DNA of 64,000 bases from Bin87 sp965220055 (GTDB lineage Bacteria > Chloroflexota > Dehalococcoidia > Lucifugimonadales > UBA3495). Where the stretch lies: contig CBDCPE010000004.1 of assembly GCA_965220055.1 (NCBI GenBank), positions 1,240,001 through 1,304,000 of the forward strand, written 5' to 3'. Positions within the stretch are counted from its first letter, which is position 1, and each line of letters starts with the position of its first letter. Below the pieces are notes generated by a model. That model had not been told where the DNA came from, made no database searches, and was given only the letters and a program-made list of their open reading frames with translations. Position numbers and translations under genes: made by a program. Of this stretch, positions 24,936 through 34,165 are shown one piece after another.

Positions 24936-26741
24936 ATGGGAATAAGGATATTGAGCGCAATAGGGACGGCGACAATAGTCGCCGCGATGGCGATCGCACT
25001 GGCGATATATTTCAGAGTGATCCCGGTCCCGATGGCACTCCTGGGAGTGTTTGCACGCACCAGACAACCTGAGTTCTCAGCACGATACTACCCTCCAGAC
25101 ACGCTGGCATACACATGGGTAACCCTGGCACCGCGGGACAGACAAATGCGGTACATGCGGGAGATTTGGCAGGGGTTCAACGAGTATCCCGGATTCGTCA
25201 GCACAGTCGACGATTGGAAATCGGGTTTTACCGAGGAAACCGGCATCAGTTTCGACCAGGACGTAGCGTCCTGGATTGGTCCGGAAGTGTCGGCGGGGAT
25301 TCTGGATATAGACGCGGAAACGAGACGTCCCAGCGCGGCGGTGTTGATCGGCGTTCGCGACCAAGATGCAGCAGCCGAATTCCTCGACCAGTGGATAGAT
25401 TATGTCGAGGCCAAAGGGAATGTGGAGTTCGACACCCGCACGTACCAAGAGAATCCGACCTGGACATCCGACGCCGACGATCAAACCTATTCTTTGACGG
25501 ACGACTGGCTGATATACGCCACAGACGAGGACACACTGCACGCGATTGTTGATCGAATTGAGGGTATCGGCCAGGGATCGCTTGCCCGGGCAACCAAATT
25601 TGAGGCGGCTCGGGACGCGCTGGCGGAACGGCGATTTGCTTCGGCGTACCTAGACTACGAACGGGGAGAAGAACTTCTCGCGGGATGGGGTGACACGTTC
25701 GGATCCCTTGGTCCCAGATTGCTCGGCCCGGCTGGCGGCCCGGGGCAGACGACCGCATGGCTGGGGGTTGCAGCGACATGGGTTGACCGGGGTCTGGTCA
25801 CAGAATGGGTGTCCCCGTCGGCTCCAGCGGACGGACTGGAAGTAGCGGGCCTGGACGACCCCGCCGGATTGTTGCCAGACGACACATTGGGGTTTCTGGC
25901 AACGAGCTTTGATCCGGACGTTGACCACTGGCGCGCGGCATGGCGAGGGCGCCAGTTGGCGGATGTGCTGCCCGACGCGGGTTTGATCGATCAGATCAAC
26001 GATGCAGCCAGCGGAATCGCGACGGGGGACGCGCCAGAGTTGGACGAAGAGTCCAGCCTTGCGGAGGCGCTGGACCTAGTCCTGTGGCTGATGGAGGACG
26101 TTTCGGGGGTAGACCCAGAAGAGGAGTTCATCGACCACCTGGTCGGGACCGCTATCCTGGGGGTGCGGGACTTCGATTTTGAGGCAGTGCGAGATAATCC
26201 GCTGGACAATCCCGTCGACGCGGTGGCAATGCTGTCTTACCGCGAGGGCAACCGGTATGAACTAGTACAGACCATGAACCGCCTTACAGGGCTGGCGCAA
26301 ACGCACGCCGGCATGAGCGCCAACGCGGTCGACGTCGGTGGAGAAGGTCCAGCGACGGTGTTCGACCTGGGCCCACTGGCAATGCTCGTGGGCGGGCCGA
26401 TCGGCTACCAACCGGGCTATGTGCTGCACGATCAATACCTGACCGTAGGCACAACCGAACAAGCGTTGAGGGCAGTCGTGAACGTGCAGAACGGGCAGGG
26501 AAAGAGCCTATCCTCGGACGCGGAATACAGACGAGCGATGGAGTACCTGCCGGTGGCCCGGCAATTCCTTGGATACGTCGACGCGCATGGGATAGTCGGC
26601 AATCTGGACGCAGATGACCTAGGCTTGGAAACGGATCAGTACGAGGCGTTGCATGGAGGCCTGGGCGTCCTGGTCATCGGGTCAAATGGCGGTGAGGGAT
26701 ACAGTCGCAGCGTGGCGGTGATCACGTTGCTTCCCGAATAG
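24936..26741 (+). CDS. DUF3352 domain-containing membrane-anchored protein
   Basis: A 601-residue protein with one N-terminal hydrophobic segment (IGTATIVAAMAIALAIYF, about 8-25), then a long acidic extracytoplasmic region. The pattern FSARYYPPDTLAYTWVTLAP, repeated domains with LIGVRDQDAAAEFLDQW and later ILGVRDFDFEAV, and the LGVLVIGSNGGEGYSRSVAVI end match DUF3352, a family of unknown function common in Chloroflexota and cyanobacteria. ATG at 24936 has AAGGAGA seven bases upstream; an in-frame codon at 24897 would add 13 residues. It stands alone, transcribed away from the riboswitch operon. Confidence 0.85.
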   Translation: MGIRILSAIGTATIVAAMAIALAIYFRVIPVPMALLGVFARTRQPEFSARYYPPDTLAYTWVTLAPRDRQMRYMREIWQGFNEYPGFVSTVDDWKSGFTEETGISFDQDVASWIGPEVSAGILDIDAETRRPSAAVLIGVRDQDAAAEFLDQWIDYVEAKGNVEFDTRTYQENPTWTSDADDQTYSLTDDWLIYATDEDTLHAIVDRIEGIGQGSLARATKFEAARDALAERRFASAYLDYERGEELLAGWGDTFGSLGPRLLGPAGGPGQTTAWLGVAATWVDRGLVTEWVSPSAPADGLEVAGLDDPAGLLPDDTLGFLATSFDPDVDHWRAAWRGRQLADVLPDAGLIDQINDAASGIATGDAPELDEESSLAEALDLVLWLMEDVSGVDPEEEFIDHLVGTAILGVRDFDFEAVRDNPLDNPVDAVAMLSYREGNRYELVQTMNRLTGLAQTHAGMSANAVDVGGEGPATVFDLGPLAMLVGGPIGYQPGYVLHDQYLTVGTTEQALRAVVNVQNGQGKSLSSDAEYRRAMEYLPVARQFLGYVDAHGIVGNLDADDLGLETDQYEALHGGLGVLVIGSNGGEGYSRSVAVITLLPE

Positions 26742-26797
26742 GGGCGCGACCGGCGGTCTCCAACCTGACACCCAAGCAACCCACGTCGATAAGAGAA

Positions 26798-26820
26798 GGG
26801 GCAGATGATATTGCTGCCCC
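26798..26820. terminator. Hairpin between convergent DUF3352 and MoaD-like genes
   Basis: GGGGCAG (26798-26804) and CTGCCCC (26814-26820) form a 7-bp stem in the 123-bp gap between two convergent genes. The flanks carry few T residues, so it is a modest terminator candidate. Confidence 0.5.
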
Positions 26821-26864
26821 AATCTTCGTCAGACGCGCGATCGATGTCAGACGTGTGACCGAGT

Positions 26865-27137
26865 TCAACCACCACCACCAATGGCGGGCAAGAAGTGCAT
26901 TTCCGTGTCTTCACCAACTCGCTCCATGAGCCCGAGCTGGCTCACGTCGCCATCCACGATCACGGCGAGGCCCGGGGTTATGTCATCCAACTCCTCGTCG
27001 TAGAGGAGTTCCTTCATGCCCGGGTGCATCTGCTCCAGGTTATTGATCACCTGTCGAACCGTGGCGCCGGCAACCTGGACGCGGTCGGGAGCCCCGGTGA
27101 TACGTTGCATCTGCGGGGGTATCCATACGTCGGGCAT
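26865..27137 (-). CDS. MoaD/ThiS family ubiquitin-like protein with GGGG tail
   Basis: A 90-residue beta-grasp protein beginning MPDVWIPPQMQRITG and ending MHFLPAIGGGG. The core pattern VRQVINNLEQMHPGMKELLYD, then GLAVIVDGDVS and the terminal di-glycine are typical of MoaD/ThiS and small archaeal modifier proteins, which carry sulfur as a C-terminal thiocarboxylate or are conjugated to proteins. Here four glycines end the chain, so the active tail would be GG without trimming. Start ATG 27137 has GGGGGATG upstream. It lies downstream of a molybdopterin enzyme gene, consistent with, but not proof of, molybdenum cofactor synthesis. Confidence 0.85.
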   Translation of the reverse strand: MPDVWIPPQMQRITGAPDRVQVAGATVRQVINNLEQMHPGMKELLYDEELDDITPGLAVIVDGDVSQLGLMERVGEDTEMHFLPAIGGGG

Positions 27138-27161
27138 TTTGCATCCCCCTGACGGTTGGCT

Positions 27162-27201
27162 GCCGCGCCGGGGCACCCGTAAGAGTCGCCCCCGGCGCGG
27201 C
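27162..27201 (-). terminator. Strong GC hairpin between molybdoenzyme and MoaD-like genes
   Basis: GCCGCGCCGGGG (27162-27173) pairs perfectly with CCCCGGCGCGGC (27190-27201). It follows the molybdoenzyme stop (27211) by nine bases. No U-run follows, so read-through to the MoaD-like gene is possible. Confidence 0.6.
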
Positions 27202-27210
27202 TATAGCGGG

Positions 27211-29535
27211 CTAGCTACCGTTCTTTTCCCACAGGGCTTCCAGGACGTTGCCCGGGTTCATGGGAAGGACGGTCAAGCGGACGCCGATGGCGTCGTAGAT
27301 AGCGTTGGCAATGGCGGCCATGGGAGGCACGATGGGCACCTCGCCCACGCCGCGAACACCGTAGGGATGGTTGGGGTTGTCGACCTCTACGATGCAGGTG
27401 TCTATCATCGGCAGGTCGAGGCTGGTGGGCATGCGGTAGTCGAGGAAGCTGGAGTTGACCATGTGACCGTGGTCGTTAGTGTAATACTCCTCGTTGAGGG
27501 CCCAACCGATACCCTGGACCGCTCCGCCCTGGATCTGGCCTTCCACGTAGGAGGGATGAATCGCCTTGCCGGCGTCCTGGAGAGCGGTATAGCGGACGAT
27601 TTCCACCTTGCCGGTGTCTTCATCCACCGCGACGTCGACGATATGGACACCGATGCACGGGCCGGCGCCGCCGGGGTTGACGCCACCGCGTCCGACGATG
27701 GGGCCGCCGGTGGGAACTTGACGTGCGGCAAGTTGCTGGAAGGTCATCTGCAGCTGGTCGTCGGCGCGATGCTTGAGAACGCCGTCCTCGTAGAGCACAT
27801 CTTCGGGTTCAATTTCCCAGATGCGGGCGGCGCGGGCGATCATCTGCTGCTTGACGTCCTGAGCCGCGGTGTATGCCGCGAAACCGGTCTTGAAGGTGAC
27901 ACTGCTGCCGCCGGTGTTGGAAGTGAAACCGATGCTGTCGGTGTCGCCAATCTGCGGGTTCACGTCCTCGACGGCGATGCCCAGCACCTCGGCCAACTGC
28001 TGGGAAACGGACGCGCGGGTGCCACCGATATCGGGGGAACCCTCGGTGAGGGTCACGGTGCCGTCCGGGTTGACCAGGGCCACGGCAGCGGCCGGGCCGG
28101 TGTTGTTGCCCCAGAAACCGGAGGCTACTCCCCGTCCGCGACGCTTGCCATCTTTCGGCGCGCTGTAATGCGGGTGCGCCTTGGTGGCTTCCAGCGTCTC
28201 GATATAACCGACCTTAGGGGTCAGCGGGCCGGTGGGACGACGAGTGCCCTCCTTGGCGCTGTTGATCAAGCGAAGGTCGATGGCATCGATGCCGAGTTTT
28301 TCCGCCAACTCGTCCAGCGCGACTTCCACGCAGTAGGCCGCAGCCGGCGAGCCCGGGGCGCGGTAGGCCGCAGTCTTGGGCCGGTTGACGACGATATCGT
28401 AGCCTTCGATGAAAGTGTTGGGGATGTCGTAAGCGGAGAACACGCAGTTGGCTGCGCCCGCCACGGGGGATCCGGGGAAGGCCCCGGCCTCGAAGATCAA
28501 GTGCACCTCAGCGGCGGTGATTTTGCCGTCGTTGGTCGCGCCGATCTTGCATGAGATCTCGGTGCCAGAGGTAGGACCGGTGGCCTCGAAGACCTCGGTA
28601 CGGTTCATGGAGACCTTGACAGGAGCGTGCGCCTTGCGAGCGAGCAAGGCGGCCAAGGGCTCCATGTAGACGGCGAGCTTGGCGCCGAAACCGCCGCCGA
28701 TCTCCATGGGGATAGCCTTGACCTTGGATACTGGGATGCCCACGAGCCTAGCGGTGTGGTCGCGCACGGTGAAGTGGCCCTGGCTGCTGGACCAGATGGT
28801 CAGGTTGCCATCGTCGTGCCACATGGCGGTACCGCTGTGGGGCTCGATATAGCCCTGGTGGACGGCGGAGGTTGACACGCTGCGCTCCACCACTACGTCG
28901 GCGTCGGCGTAACCGGCGTCGAGATCGCCCATGCGGAATTCGAAGTGGTTGGCGACGTTGGTACCGGCGGAGGAGTCGTCGTCGTCCAATATGCCGCCAG
29001 CACGAGTACCGGCAGTGGTGAACGCGGCGAGGCGCTCGTGGACCAGGGTGGCATCGTCTGCCATAGCCTCCTGAGCGTGAATGACCGGCGGGAGCACCTC
29101 GTACTCGACATCGATCTGCTTCAGCGCTTCTTCAGCGGTGTGAGCGTTGACCGCAGCAACAGCAGCGATGGCGTGGCCCTTATAAAGGGCCTTGTCTTGA
29201 GCCATGATGTTGTTGCTGAGGAACTTGAAGTTGATCATTGCGCCTTCGGCCAAGTCGGAGGCTCGGCCGGTGGGTTCGACGATGTCCGCTCCAGTAATGA
29301 CGGCACGGACGCCAGGCATGGCCTCGGCCTTGCTGGTGTCGATGGACTTGACGCGGGCGTGAGCGTGGGGGCTCCGGAGAACCTTGCCGTACAGCATTCC
29401 GGGCAAGTTGAGGTCGGCGCTGTAGCGGGCGAGGCCGGTGACCTTGTCCGCCCCGTCGTGGCGCACCGGGCGGGTCCCGACTACCTTGTATTCCTTGTCG
29501 CTAGTCAGGACCATATTGGGCTTGTAGTCCAGCAT
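27211..29535 (-). CDS. Xanthine dehydrogenase/aldehyde oxidase family molybdopterin-binding subunit
   Basis: A 774-residue large subunit of the xanthine dehydrogenase/CO dehydrogenase family. Landmarks are VRHDGADKVTGLARYSAD (about 24-41), KVLRSPHAHARVKSID, SSSQGHFTVRDHTARLVGIP (about 258-277), GGGFGAKLAVYMEPLAALLARK, AYRAPGSPAAAYCVE and the C-terminal VGEVPIVPPMAAIANAIYDAIG. These bind the molybdenum cytosine dinucleotide or molybdopterin cofactor. Neither the iron-sulfur small subunit nor the FAD subunit is adjacent, which is unusual unless encoded elsewhere. ATG at 29535 has GGAGGAA eight bases upstream. Substrate cannot be told from sequence. Confidence 0.92.
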   Translation of the reverse strand: MLDYKPNMVLTSDKEYKVVGTRPVRHDGADKVTGLARYSADLNLPGMLYGKVLRSPHAHARVKSIDTSKAEAMPGVRAVITGADIVEPTGRASDLAEGAMINFKFLSNNIMAQDKALYKGHAIAAVAAVNAHTAEEALKQIDVEYEVLPPVIHAQEAMADDATLVHERLAAFTTAGTRAGGILDDDDSSAGTNVANHFEFRMGDLDAGYADADVVVERSVSTSAVHQGYIEPHSGTAMWHDDGNLTIWSSSQGHFTVRDHTARLVGIPVSKVKAIPMEIGGGFGAKLAVYMEPLAALLARKAHAPVKVSMNRTEVFEATGPTSGTEISCKIGATNDGKITAAEVHLIFEAGAFPGSPVAGAANCVFSAYDIPNTFIEGYDIVVNRPKTAAYRAPGSPAAAYCVEVALDELAEKLGIDAIDLRLINSAKEGTRRPTGPLTPKVGYIETLEATKAHPHYSAPKDGKRRGRGVASGFWGNNTGPAAAVALVNPDGTVTLTEGSPDIGGTRASVSQQLAEVLGIAVEDVNPQIGDTDSIGFTSNTGGSSVTFKTGFAAYTAAQDVKQQMIARAARIWEIEPEDVLYEDGVLKHRADDQLQMTFQQLAARQVPTGGPIVGRGGVNPGGAGPCIGVHIVDVAVDEDTGKVEIVRYTALQDAGKAIHPSYVEGQIQGGAVQGIGWALNEEYYTNDHGHMVNSSFLDYRMPTSLDLPMIDTCIVEVDNPNHPYGVRGVGEVPIVPPMAAIANAIYDAIGVRLTVLPMNPGNVLEALWEKNGS

Positions 29536-29759
29536 TAGTTATTCCTCCGGCTGGTACGTCAAATGCGGGCTTGGAAAGGGTACGCGGCACGCGAGAATCG
29601 CGTCCGGGCAGTATGATAGCATAGCGATCAAACCGATGGGACGGGCCCGTTCCCGTTCCGTGTTAATGCTCGGTAAATGTTAGGGTCCGGCTTTACCCGG
29701 CACACCGCTGCAGGGCCGGCCCAAGGCGACCAAAATCAGGCGGCCATAAGGCGGGACAA

Positions 29760-30647
29760 ATGGATACCATCATCATCAAAGGGTGTTTGAACGGCAGTCG
29801 GGGAAGAGAACAAAATCCCAACGTACCGTGGACACCAGAGGAAGTCGCACAGGAAGCAGTGCGGTGCTATGAAGCGGGGGCGTCGGTAGTCCATATCCAC
29901 GCGAGGACGCCGGATGGAGGCATCAGCTACGACCCGTCGTGGTACGCGCAGACGGACGCGATGATACGGGCGCAATGCGACCTGGTATTGAATCACACCA
30001 CGGCGCGGCAGGCCCATGTCCCGGTGGAAGCGGTGACGCGGTATCTGCTGGAAACGCCACAGCCGGTGGAGATGGTGTCGCTGAACCTAGGCACGGGCAC
30101 CCGGTGGGTGCTCGACCCGGATACCGGCCAGCGTCGTACCGTAACCAGCCCCAACTCCTTTGAGGACATCGTGGCCACGCTGGACGCCTGCTACCAGCGA
30201 GGCACCTTCCCGGAGCCGGCTGTCCACGACGTGGGGAACGTGAACGCTGCCATCACGTTGATGCGGGAAGGCTACATCAAGGATTCCCGTTACTTCCTGG
30301 TAGAGCCGGGCGCCCATTGGGGCGACGGTCGCCTGAACATGGTGGGTTCGCCACGCAACTACATGCTCATCGCCGACACCATCAGAGAACATTACCCAGA
30401 CGCAACCTGGCTGGCGCACAGCAGCATGGGACAAACCTTCCCGTTGTGCGCCATCGCAATCGCCACCGGCGCGCACATCCGCGTCGGCATGGAAGACAGC
30501 CCCTTCCTGCCCAACAACCCCGAACCCAAATCAAACGCGCAGTACATTGAATGGGCCGTCACGATGGCACGGCTGCACGGCAGAGAACCGGCAACACCGC
30601 AGCAGGCCCGGGACATGCTGGGGTTGAATCCGTATCCGGAGGCATAG
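29760..30647 (+). CDS. BKACE family (DUF849) beta-keto acid cleavage enzyme
   Basis: A 295-residue TIM-barrel enzyme of the beta-keto acid cleavage family, which uses zinc to split beta-keto acids with acetyl-CoA. Motifs: IIKGCLNG (5-12), VPWTPEEVAQEAVRCYEAGASVVHIHAR (22-49) with zinc ligands His45 and His47, MVSLNLGTG, and the late SMGQTFPLCAIAIATGAHIRVGMEDSPF. The third zinc ligand and Glu (GMED) are present. The true substrate is unknown. It is divergent from the molybdoenzyme with a 224-bp gap and convergent with the rhomboid gene. ATG at 29760. Confidence 0.9.
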   Translation: MDTIIIKGCLNGSRGREQNPNVPWTPEEVAQEAVRCYEAGASVVHIHARTPDGGISYDPSWYAQTDAMIRAQCDLVLNHTTARQAHVPVEAVTRYLLETPQPVEMVSLNLGTGTRWVLDPDTGQRRTVTSPNSFEDIVATLDACYQRGTFPEPAVHDVGNVNAAITLMREGYIKDSRYFLVEPGAHWGDGRLNMVGSPRNYMLIADTIREHYPDATWLAHSSMGQTFPLCAIAIATGAHIRVGMEDSPFLPNNPEPKSNAQYIEWAVTMARLHGREPATPQQARDMLGLNPYPEA

Positions 30648-30695
30648 CGCTGGCGCGCGCTGTTGCCATGGACAGAAGAGCAGGGTAAGCGGAAA

Positions 30696-31529
30696 TCAAT
30701 CGATGCGTCGGCCGCGCCAATACTGGGGCGGCCGTTGGTATTCACCATCGCCGCCGCGGCGGCCACCGCCACCGCTGGTGCGGAACGAGTTGGTAGGGCC
30801 GCGCCGGAATGAACGAACCGCCAGGCCGACGATAGCGCCCACCACGAAGCCGCCGATGTGGGCGAAGAATGCAGTGGACACCTCGTGGCTGACGCCAATG
30901 GAGAGGAGGCCTTGAATAGCCTGCAGGGCAAACCAGATGAGGAGGAGCCAAACCGCGCGCAACTCGATGACCGTGATCAATATATAGATCAGCAGGGTGC
31001 GGATCCGGTTGCGGGGGAACAGGAGGAGGTAGGCGCCCAACACGCCGGAGATGGCACCGCTGGCTCCGACCAACGGGATTTGTGAGGACGGATCTATGGC
31101 GTAATGGGACCGGGTGGCGAGCACGCCGGCGACCAGGTAGAACAGCAGATATTTGACGTGTCCAAAGGTCGATTCGATATTGTCGCCAAACACCCACAAG
31201 AACAGCATGTTGCCAATGAAATGCATCAAACTGCCGTGGATGAACATGGAGGTGAGCATCGTTCCCCAAGTTGGGATGGGTGAGGCGATGCTGACGGCGC
31301 CAGAGCCAAGCCCGACCAGTTCGAAAGCCCGGCCGGATGACAGCTCGGCGGGAATGAAGCCGAATTTCAGGAAGAAAACGGAGATCCCGAGGCCACCCCC
31401 GCCGAAAAGGAAGCCGAACCCGCCGATGCCGATCTCGTAAAGAAATACGAGGGCGTTGAGCCCGATCAGGACAAGGTTGACGACGGGTAAGGATCCGTGA
31501 CGCCGCCCGGCGTCGGAGATGGGCAGCAC
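30696..31529 (-). CDS. Rhomboid family intramembrane serine protease
   Basis: A 277-residue membrane protease with six or seven helices. The family signature HGSLMHFIGN (98-107) lies before the nucleophile motif GASGAISG with Ser157, and the catalytic His224 is in FFAHIGGFVVG. The C-terminal 40 residues are Gly/Arg-rich and cytoplasmic (GGGGRRGGDGEYQRPPQYW). Rhomboids cleave single-pass membrane proteins within the bilayer. Start is GTG at 31529, two bases after the stop of the cytidylate-kinase-like gene, so these are coupled. Confidence 0.93.
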   Translation of the reverse strand: MLPISDAGRRHGSLPVVNLVLIGLNALVFLYEIGIGGFGFLFGGGGLGISVFFLKFGFIPAELSSGRAFELVGLGSGAVSIASPIPTWGTMLTSMFIHGSLMHFIGNMLFLWVFGDNIESTFGHVKYLLFYLVAGVLATRSHYAIDPSSQIPLVGASGAISGVLGAYLLLFPRNRIRTLLIYILITVIELRAVWLLLIWFALQAIQGLLSIGVSHEVSTAFFAHIGGFVVGAIVGLAVRSFRRGPTNSFRTSGGGGRRGGDGEYQRPPQYWRGRRID

Positions 31530-31531
31530 GG

Positions 31532-32242
31532 CTAAGCGGGAACTGTTTCGGTAAGGTCTTCTGAGGCGTGGGCGATGATTTCCGCGGCGGTGCTTTGGGC
31601 AATGCGCCCGATATTCAGCATCAGGTGGAACTTGGTGGGATCGTTTGCTTCGACCCGAAAGAACTTACGGTAGAACGTCACCCGAGCGTTCTCGAGCTCC
31701 TCGGAGTAGGCGCGAGCCTCGTCGGCGGAGAACATCTCGCGCTTGGCCATGGTGTCGACGCGGACGTCCATGGGCGCCAGCAGGCCGACGTGGATAACCC
31801 CGGGAATATCGGCCAGGATCATGTTGCTGCCGCGGCCGATAATTACGACGTCGCCGCCCCCGGCCAATTCCTTGATAACCGAGGTAGTGGCCTCGATGAA
31901 GGCGCGGTCGTGGACGGTGGACGACGAAGCGGCGTCGGATACCAGTTCGGTATAGGCCTCGGCCGGCAGCATCTCGATGCCACGGCCGAAGTAGGGTTCG
32001 GCGCCCGCGCCGGCCACGGCGGAACGCTCGAGAACGGTCTGCATAAAGCGGGCGACTTTTTCGCGGAACGGGACCACCCGCTGCTCTTTCTCGATGAGGC
32101 GGCTGATCGGAGAGCCGACCAGGCGGGCCGCCTCAGAGAAGATGTACCGGTCGACGTAGTTCAGGCCCATATTCTGGGCCACCAGGTGGCCGATCTCCAG
32201 CGTGCCGCTGCCGATGACGCCGTTGATGGTTATGACCGGCAT
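31532..32242 (-). CDS. Cytidylate kinase-like family protein
   Basis: A 236-residue P-loop protein resembling the cytidylate-kinase-like family (Cytidylate_kin2). The P-loop is partly degenerate: ITINGVIGSGTLEIGHLVA (4-22), where the usual GSGK lysine is replaced by Thr. DVVIIGRGSNMILAD (about 130-144) and later REMFSADEAR match the family. Loss of the Walker lysine makes kinase activity uncertain. It is between a GNAT gene and a rhomboid gene, on the same strand, spaced by 26 and 2 bases. ATG at 32242. Confidence 0.8.
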   Translation of the reverse strand: MPVITINGVIGSGTLEIGHLVAQNMGLNYVDRYIFSEAARLVGSPISRLIEKEQRVVPFREKVARFMQTVLERSAVAGAGAEPYFGRGIEMLPAEAYTELVSDAASSSTVHDRAFIEATTSVIKELAGGGDVVIIGRGSNMILADIPGVIHVGLLAPMDVRVDTMAKREMFSADEARAYSEELENARVTFYRKFFRVEANDPTKFHLMLNIGRIAQSTAAEIIAHASEDLTETVPA

Positions 32243-32268
32243 GATATTTCCTCCGTCTCGGGCTCAGG

Positions 32269-32856
32269 CTACGCCGTGTATTGGGACAGGACCCGTTCGC
32301 GGCGGCGACGGTACTCATCGGACAGCAAACCCATCGCGAAGGAATCGTACCAATTGCCGTCTTTCCGATGGGTACGGCGCAAGTGCCCTTCGAGTACGAA
32401 ACCCAAGTGTCGGAACATCTGCAGCGCGTGCTCGTTGTACTCCGGAACGTCCACCCAGATGCGGTGGAGCTCAAGGTTGTCGAAAGCTTCATCCAGAAGG
32501 GTAATCAGGGCCGAGGTCCCGTAGTGGTGATGCCAAAGATCCTTGCGGCCGATCAAGATAAAGAGTTGCGCCTCTTCAAGAGGCCATTCGACAAGCAACT
32601 GGCCCTCGCCGATATGAGCCTCGTCACTGGCGTAGATGGAGTAAACGCGTCGCTCGTCCTGATTGAACGTCTGATTCCACGTCGCTTCATCGGCGTCCTG
32701 GATCGATTCGGGCGCATAACCGATGTGGAGGGCGTGCCCGTCGGAATCATCGTTACCATACCATAACGAACTCACTTCGGGATCGCGCAGCCAATCGCGG
32801 ATACGGGAAACATCTTCTCGGGAAATGTCTGAGTTAAGGCTAATTGTTGGGAACAT
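32269..32856 (-). CDS. GNAT family N-acetyltransferase (RimJ/RimL-like)
   Basis: A 195-residue acetyltransferase of the Acetyltransf_3 type. The acetyl-CoA loop region LIGRKDLWHHHYGTSALITLLDEAF (about 100-124) keeps a Q/RxxGxx-like pattern in diverged form, and LHRIWVDVPEYNEHALQMFRHLGFVLEG (about 130-157) is very typical of RimJ/RimL enzymes. Substrate could be a protein N-terminus or a small molecule. ATG at 32856. The gene starts a same-strand run with the kinase-like and rhomboid genes. Confidence 0.85.
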   Translation of the reverse strand: MFPTISLNSDISREDVSRIRDWLRDPEVSSLWYGNDDSDGHALHIGYAPESIQDADEATWNQTFNQDERRVYSIYASDEAHIGEGQLLVEWPLEEAQLFILIGRKDLWHHHYGTSALITLLDEAFDNLELHRIWVDVPEYNEHALQMFRHLGFVLEGHLRRTHRKDGNWYDSFAMGLLSDEYRRRRERVLSQYTA

Positions 32857-32982
32857 ATACCGGCCTCCTAGGACTGCAATGGTAATGATTGTCCGATCTT
32901 CGGGGGGCCAAATTTATACAAGGAATTCCCCGGATTATAACACGGTGAGTACGGGTGGGACGGGTAGAGCATAGGCCAGAAA

Positions 32983-33018
32983 CGGAAGAGGGGCGAACTT
33001 CAGTTCGCCCCTCTTCCG
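32983..33018 (-). terminator. Terminator after DAHP synthase gene
   Basis: A perfect 16-bp stem, CGGAAGAGGGGCGAAC with GTTCGCCCCTCTTCCG, closes a four-base loop (TTCA). It lies 26 bases after the DAHP synthase stop at 33045; on the minus strand TTTCTGG follows. Confidence 0.85.
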
Positions 33019-33044
33019 ATAGGATGGCTGCGCGAGTCGGGATA

Positions 33045-34118
33045 CTAATCTGCGGGTACGGCGACTTCGCTACCCAGGGATTCGTAGGCCCATTCGAGCA
33101 GGTCGACGGTATCGTCCCAACCGATGCAGGAGTCGGTGATGGAGATGCCGTACTCCAGTTCGGACGGGTCCGCACCGAGCTTCTGGGCGCCAGCGTTGAT
33201 GTTGCTTTCAAGCATGACCCCGATGAGATCGGAGTTGCCGGCCAACCGCTGCTGGAGAACGTCCCGGAAGGCAATGTGCTGGCGGGTGTGGTCCTTGTTG
33301 GAATTGCCGTGGCTGCAATCCACCACTATGGACGAAGGGGCGCCGGACTTGCGGAGAGCGTCCGCGGCGGCGGAGATGGAGCGGGCGTCGAAGTTGGTAC
33401 CGCTCCGACCGCCGCGCATGACCAGGTGGCAGTTGCGGTTGCCCCGGGTCTCCACGATGGAGGCCTGGCCATCGTGGTCGATGCCGAGGAACGCCTGGGG
33501 GGTGCGGGCGGCGACGAGAGCGTCCACGGCGGTCTGGGGGTCGCCGTCGGTCCCATTCTTGAAGCCGACAGGCATCGACAGGCCGGAAGCCATTTGGCGA
33601 TGGATCTGGCTCTCAGTGGTGCGCGCGCCGATGGCGGCCCAGGTGACGAGGTCGGAGACGTACTGGGGCACGATGGGATCGAGGAATTCAGTGGCGGAAC
33701 TCAGGCCGGTTTCCGCGATCTCCACCAGGAGCTGGCGGGCACGATGGAGGCCGTCTTCGATCTGGTAGGTGTCGTTGAGGTTAGGGTCGTAGATAAGGCC
33801 CTTCCAACCGACGGTGGTGCGAGGTTTTTCGAAATACACACGCATCACAATCATGATTCGGTCGCTGAGCCGGTCGGCGAGGGGCTTGAGACGGGCCGCG
33901 TAGTCGAGTGCGCCCGACTGGTCGTGAATGGAGCAAGGACCGACGATAACCGCAAAGCGCTTGTCCTCGCCGGTCAGCACGTTCTCCAGTTGGCGGCGGC
34001 TATCGAGCACCACCTCCTCGGCTTTTCCGGTAAGAGGAATACGAGCTTCCAATTCCGACGGCTTGATCAGTGCATTGTTACTCATCACGTTAACGTCTTT
34101 TGCCGGTGAGATTGCCAT
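33045..34118 (-). CDS. aroG: 3-deoxy-7-phosphoheptulonate (DAHP) synthase, class I
   Basis: DAHP synthase condenses phosphoenolpyruvate and erythrose 4-phosphate, the first step to aromatic amino acids. The 357-residue product is of the class I AroF/G/H type: FAVIVGPCSIHDQSGALDYA (about 54-73), MRVYFEKPRTTVGWKGLIYDP (about 91-111), MPVGFKNGTDG, DCSHGNSNKDH and GVMLESNINAG. ATG at 34118 has AGGAGG eight bases upstream. An aromatic-rich leader peptide and a terminator lie just upstream, so expression is probably controlled by charged tRNA-Tyr and/or tRNA-Phe. trpA precedes it on the same strand. Feedback type (Tyr, Phe or Trp) cannot be told safely. Confidence 0.96.
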   Translation of the reverse strand: MAISPAKDVNVMSNNALIKPSELEARIPLTGKAEEVVLDSRRQLENVLTGEDKRFAVIVGPCSIHDQSGALDYAARLKPLADRLSDRIMIVMRVYFEKPRTTVGWKGLIYDPNLNDTYQIEDGLHRARQLLVEIAETGLSSATEFLDPIVPQYVSDLVTWAAIGARTTESQIHRQMASGLSMPVGFKNGTDGDPQTAVDALVAARTPQAFLGIDHDGQASIVETRGNRNCHLVMRGGRSGTNFDARSISAAADALRKSGAPSSIVVDCSHGNSNKDHTRQHIAFRDVLQQRLAGNSDLIGVMLESNINAGAQKLGADPSELEYGISITDSCIGWDDTVDLLEWAYESLGSEVAVPAD

Positions 34119-34165
34119 CTGTTTGTCCTCCTGACGGGTACCGAATGCGAGGGGCCGATCTGTCC

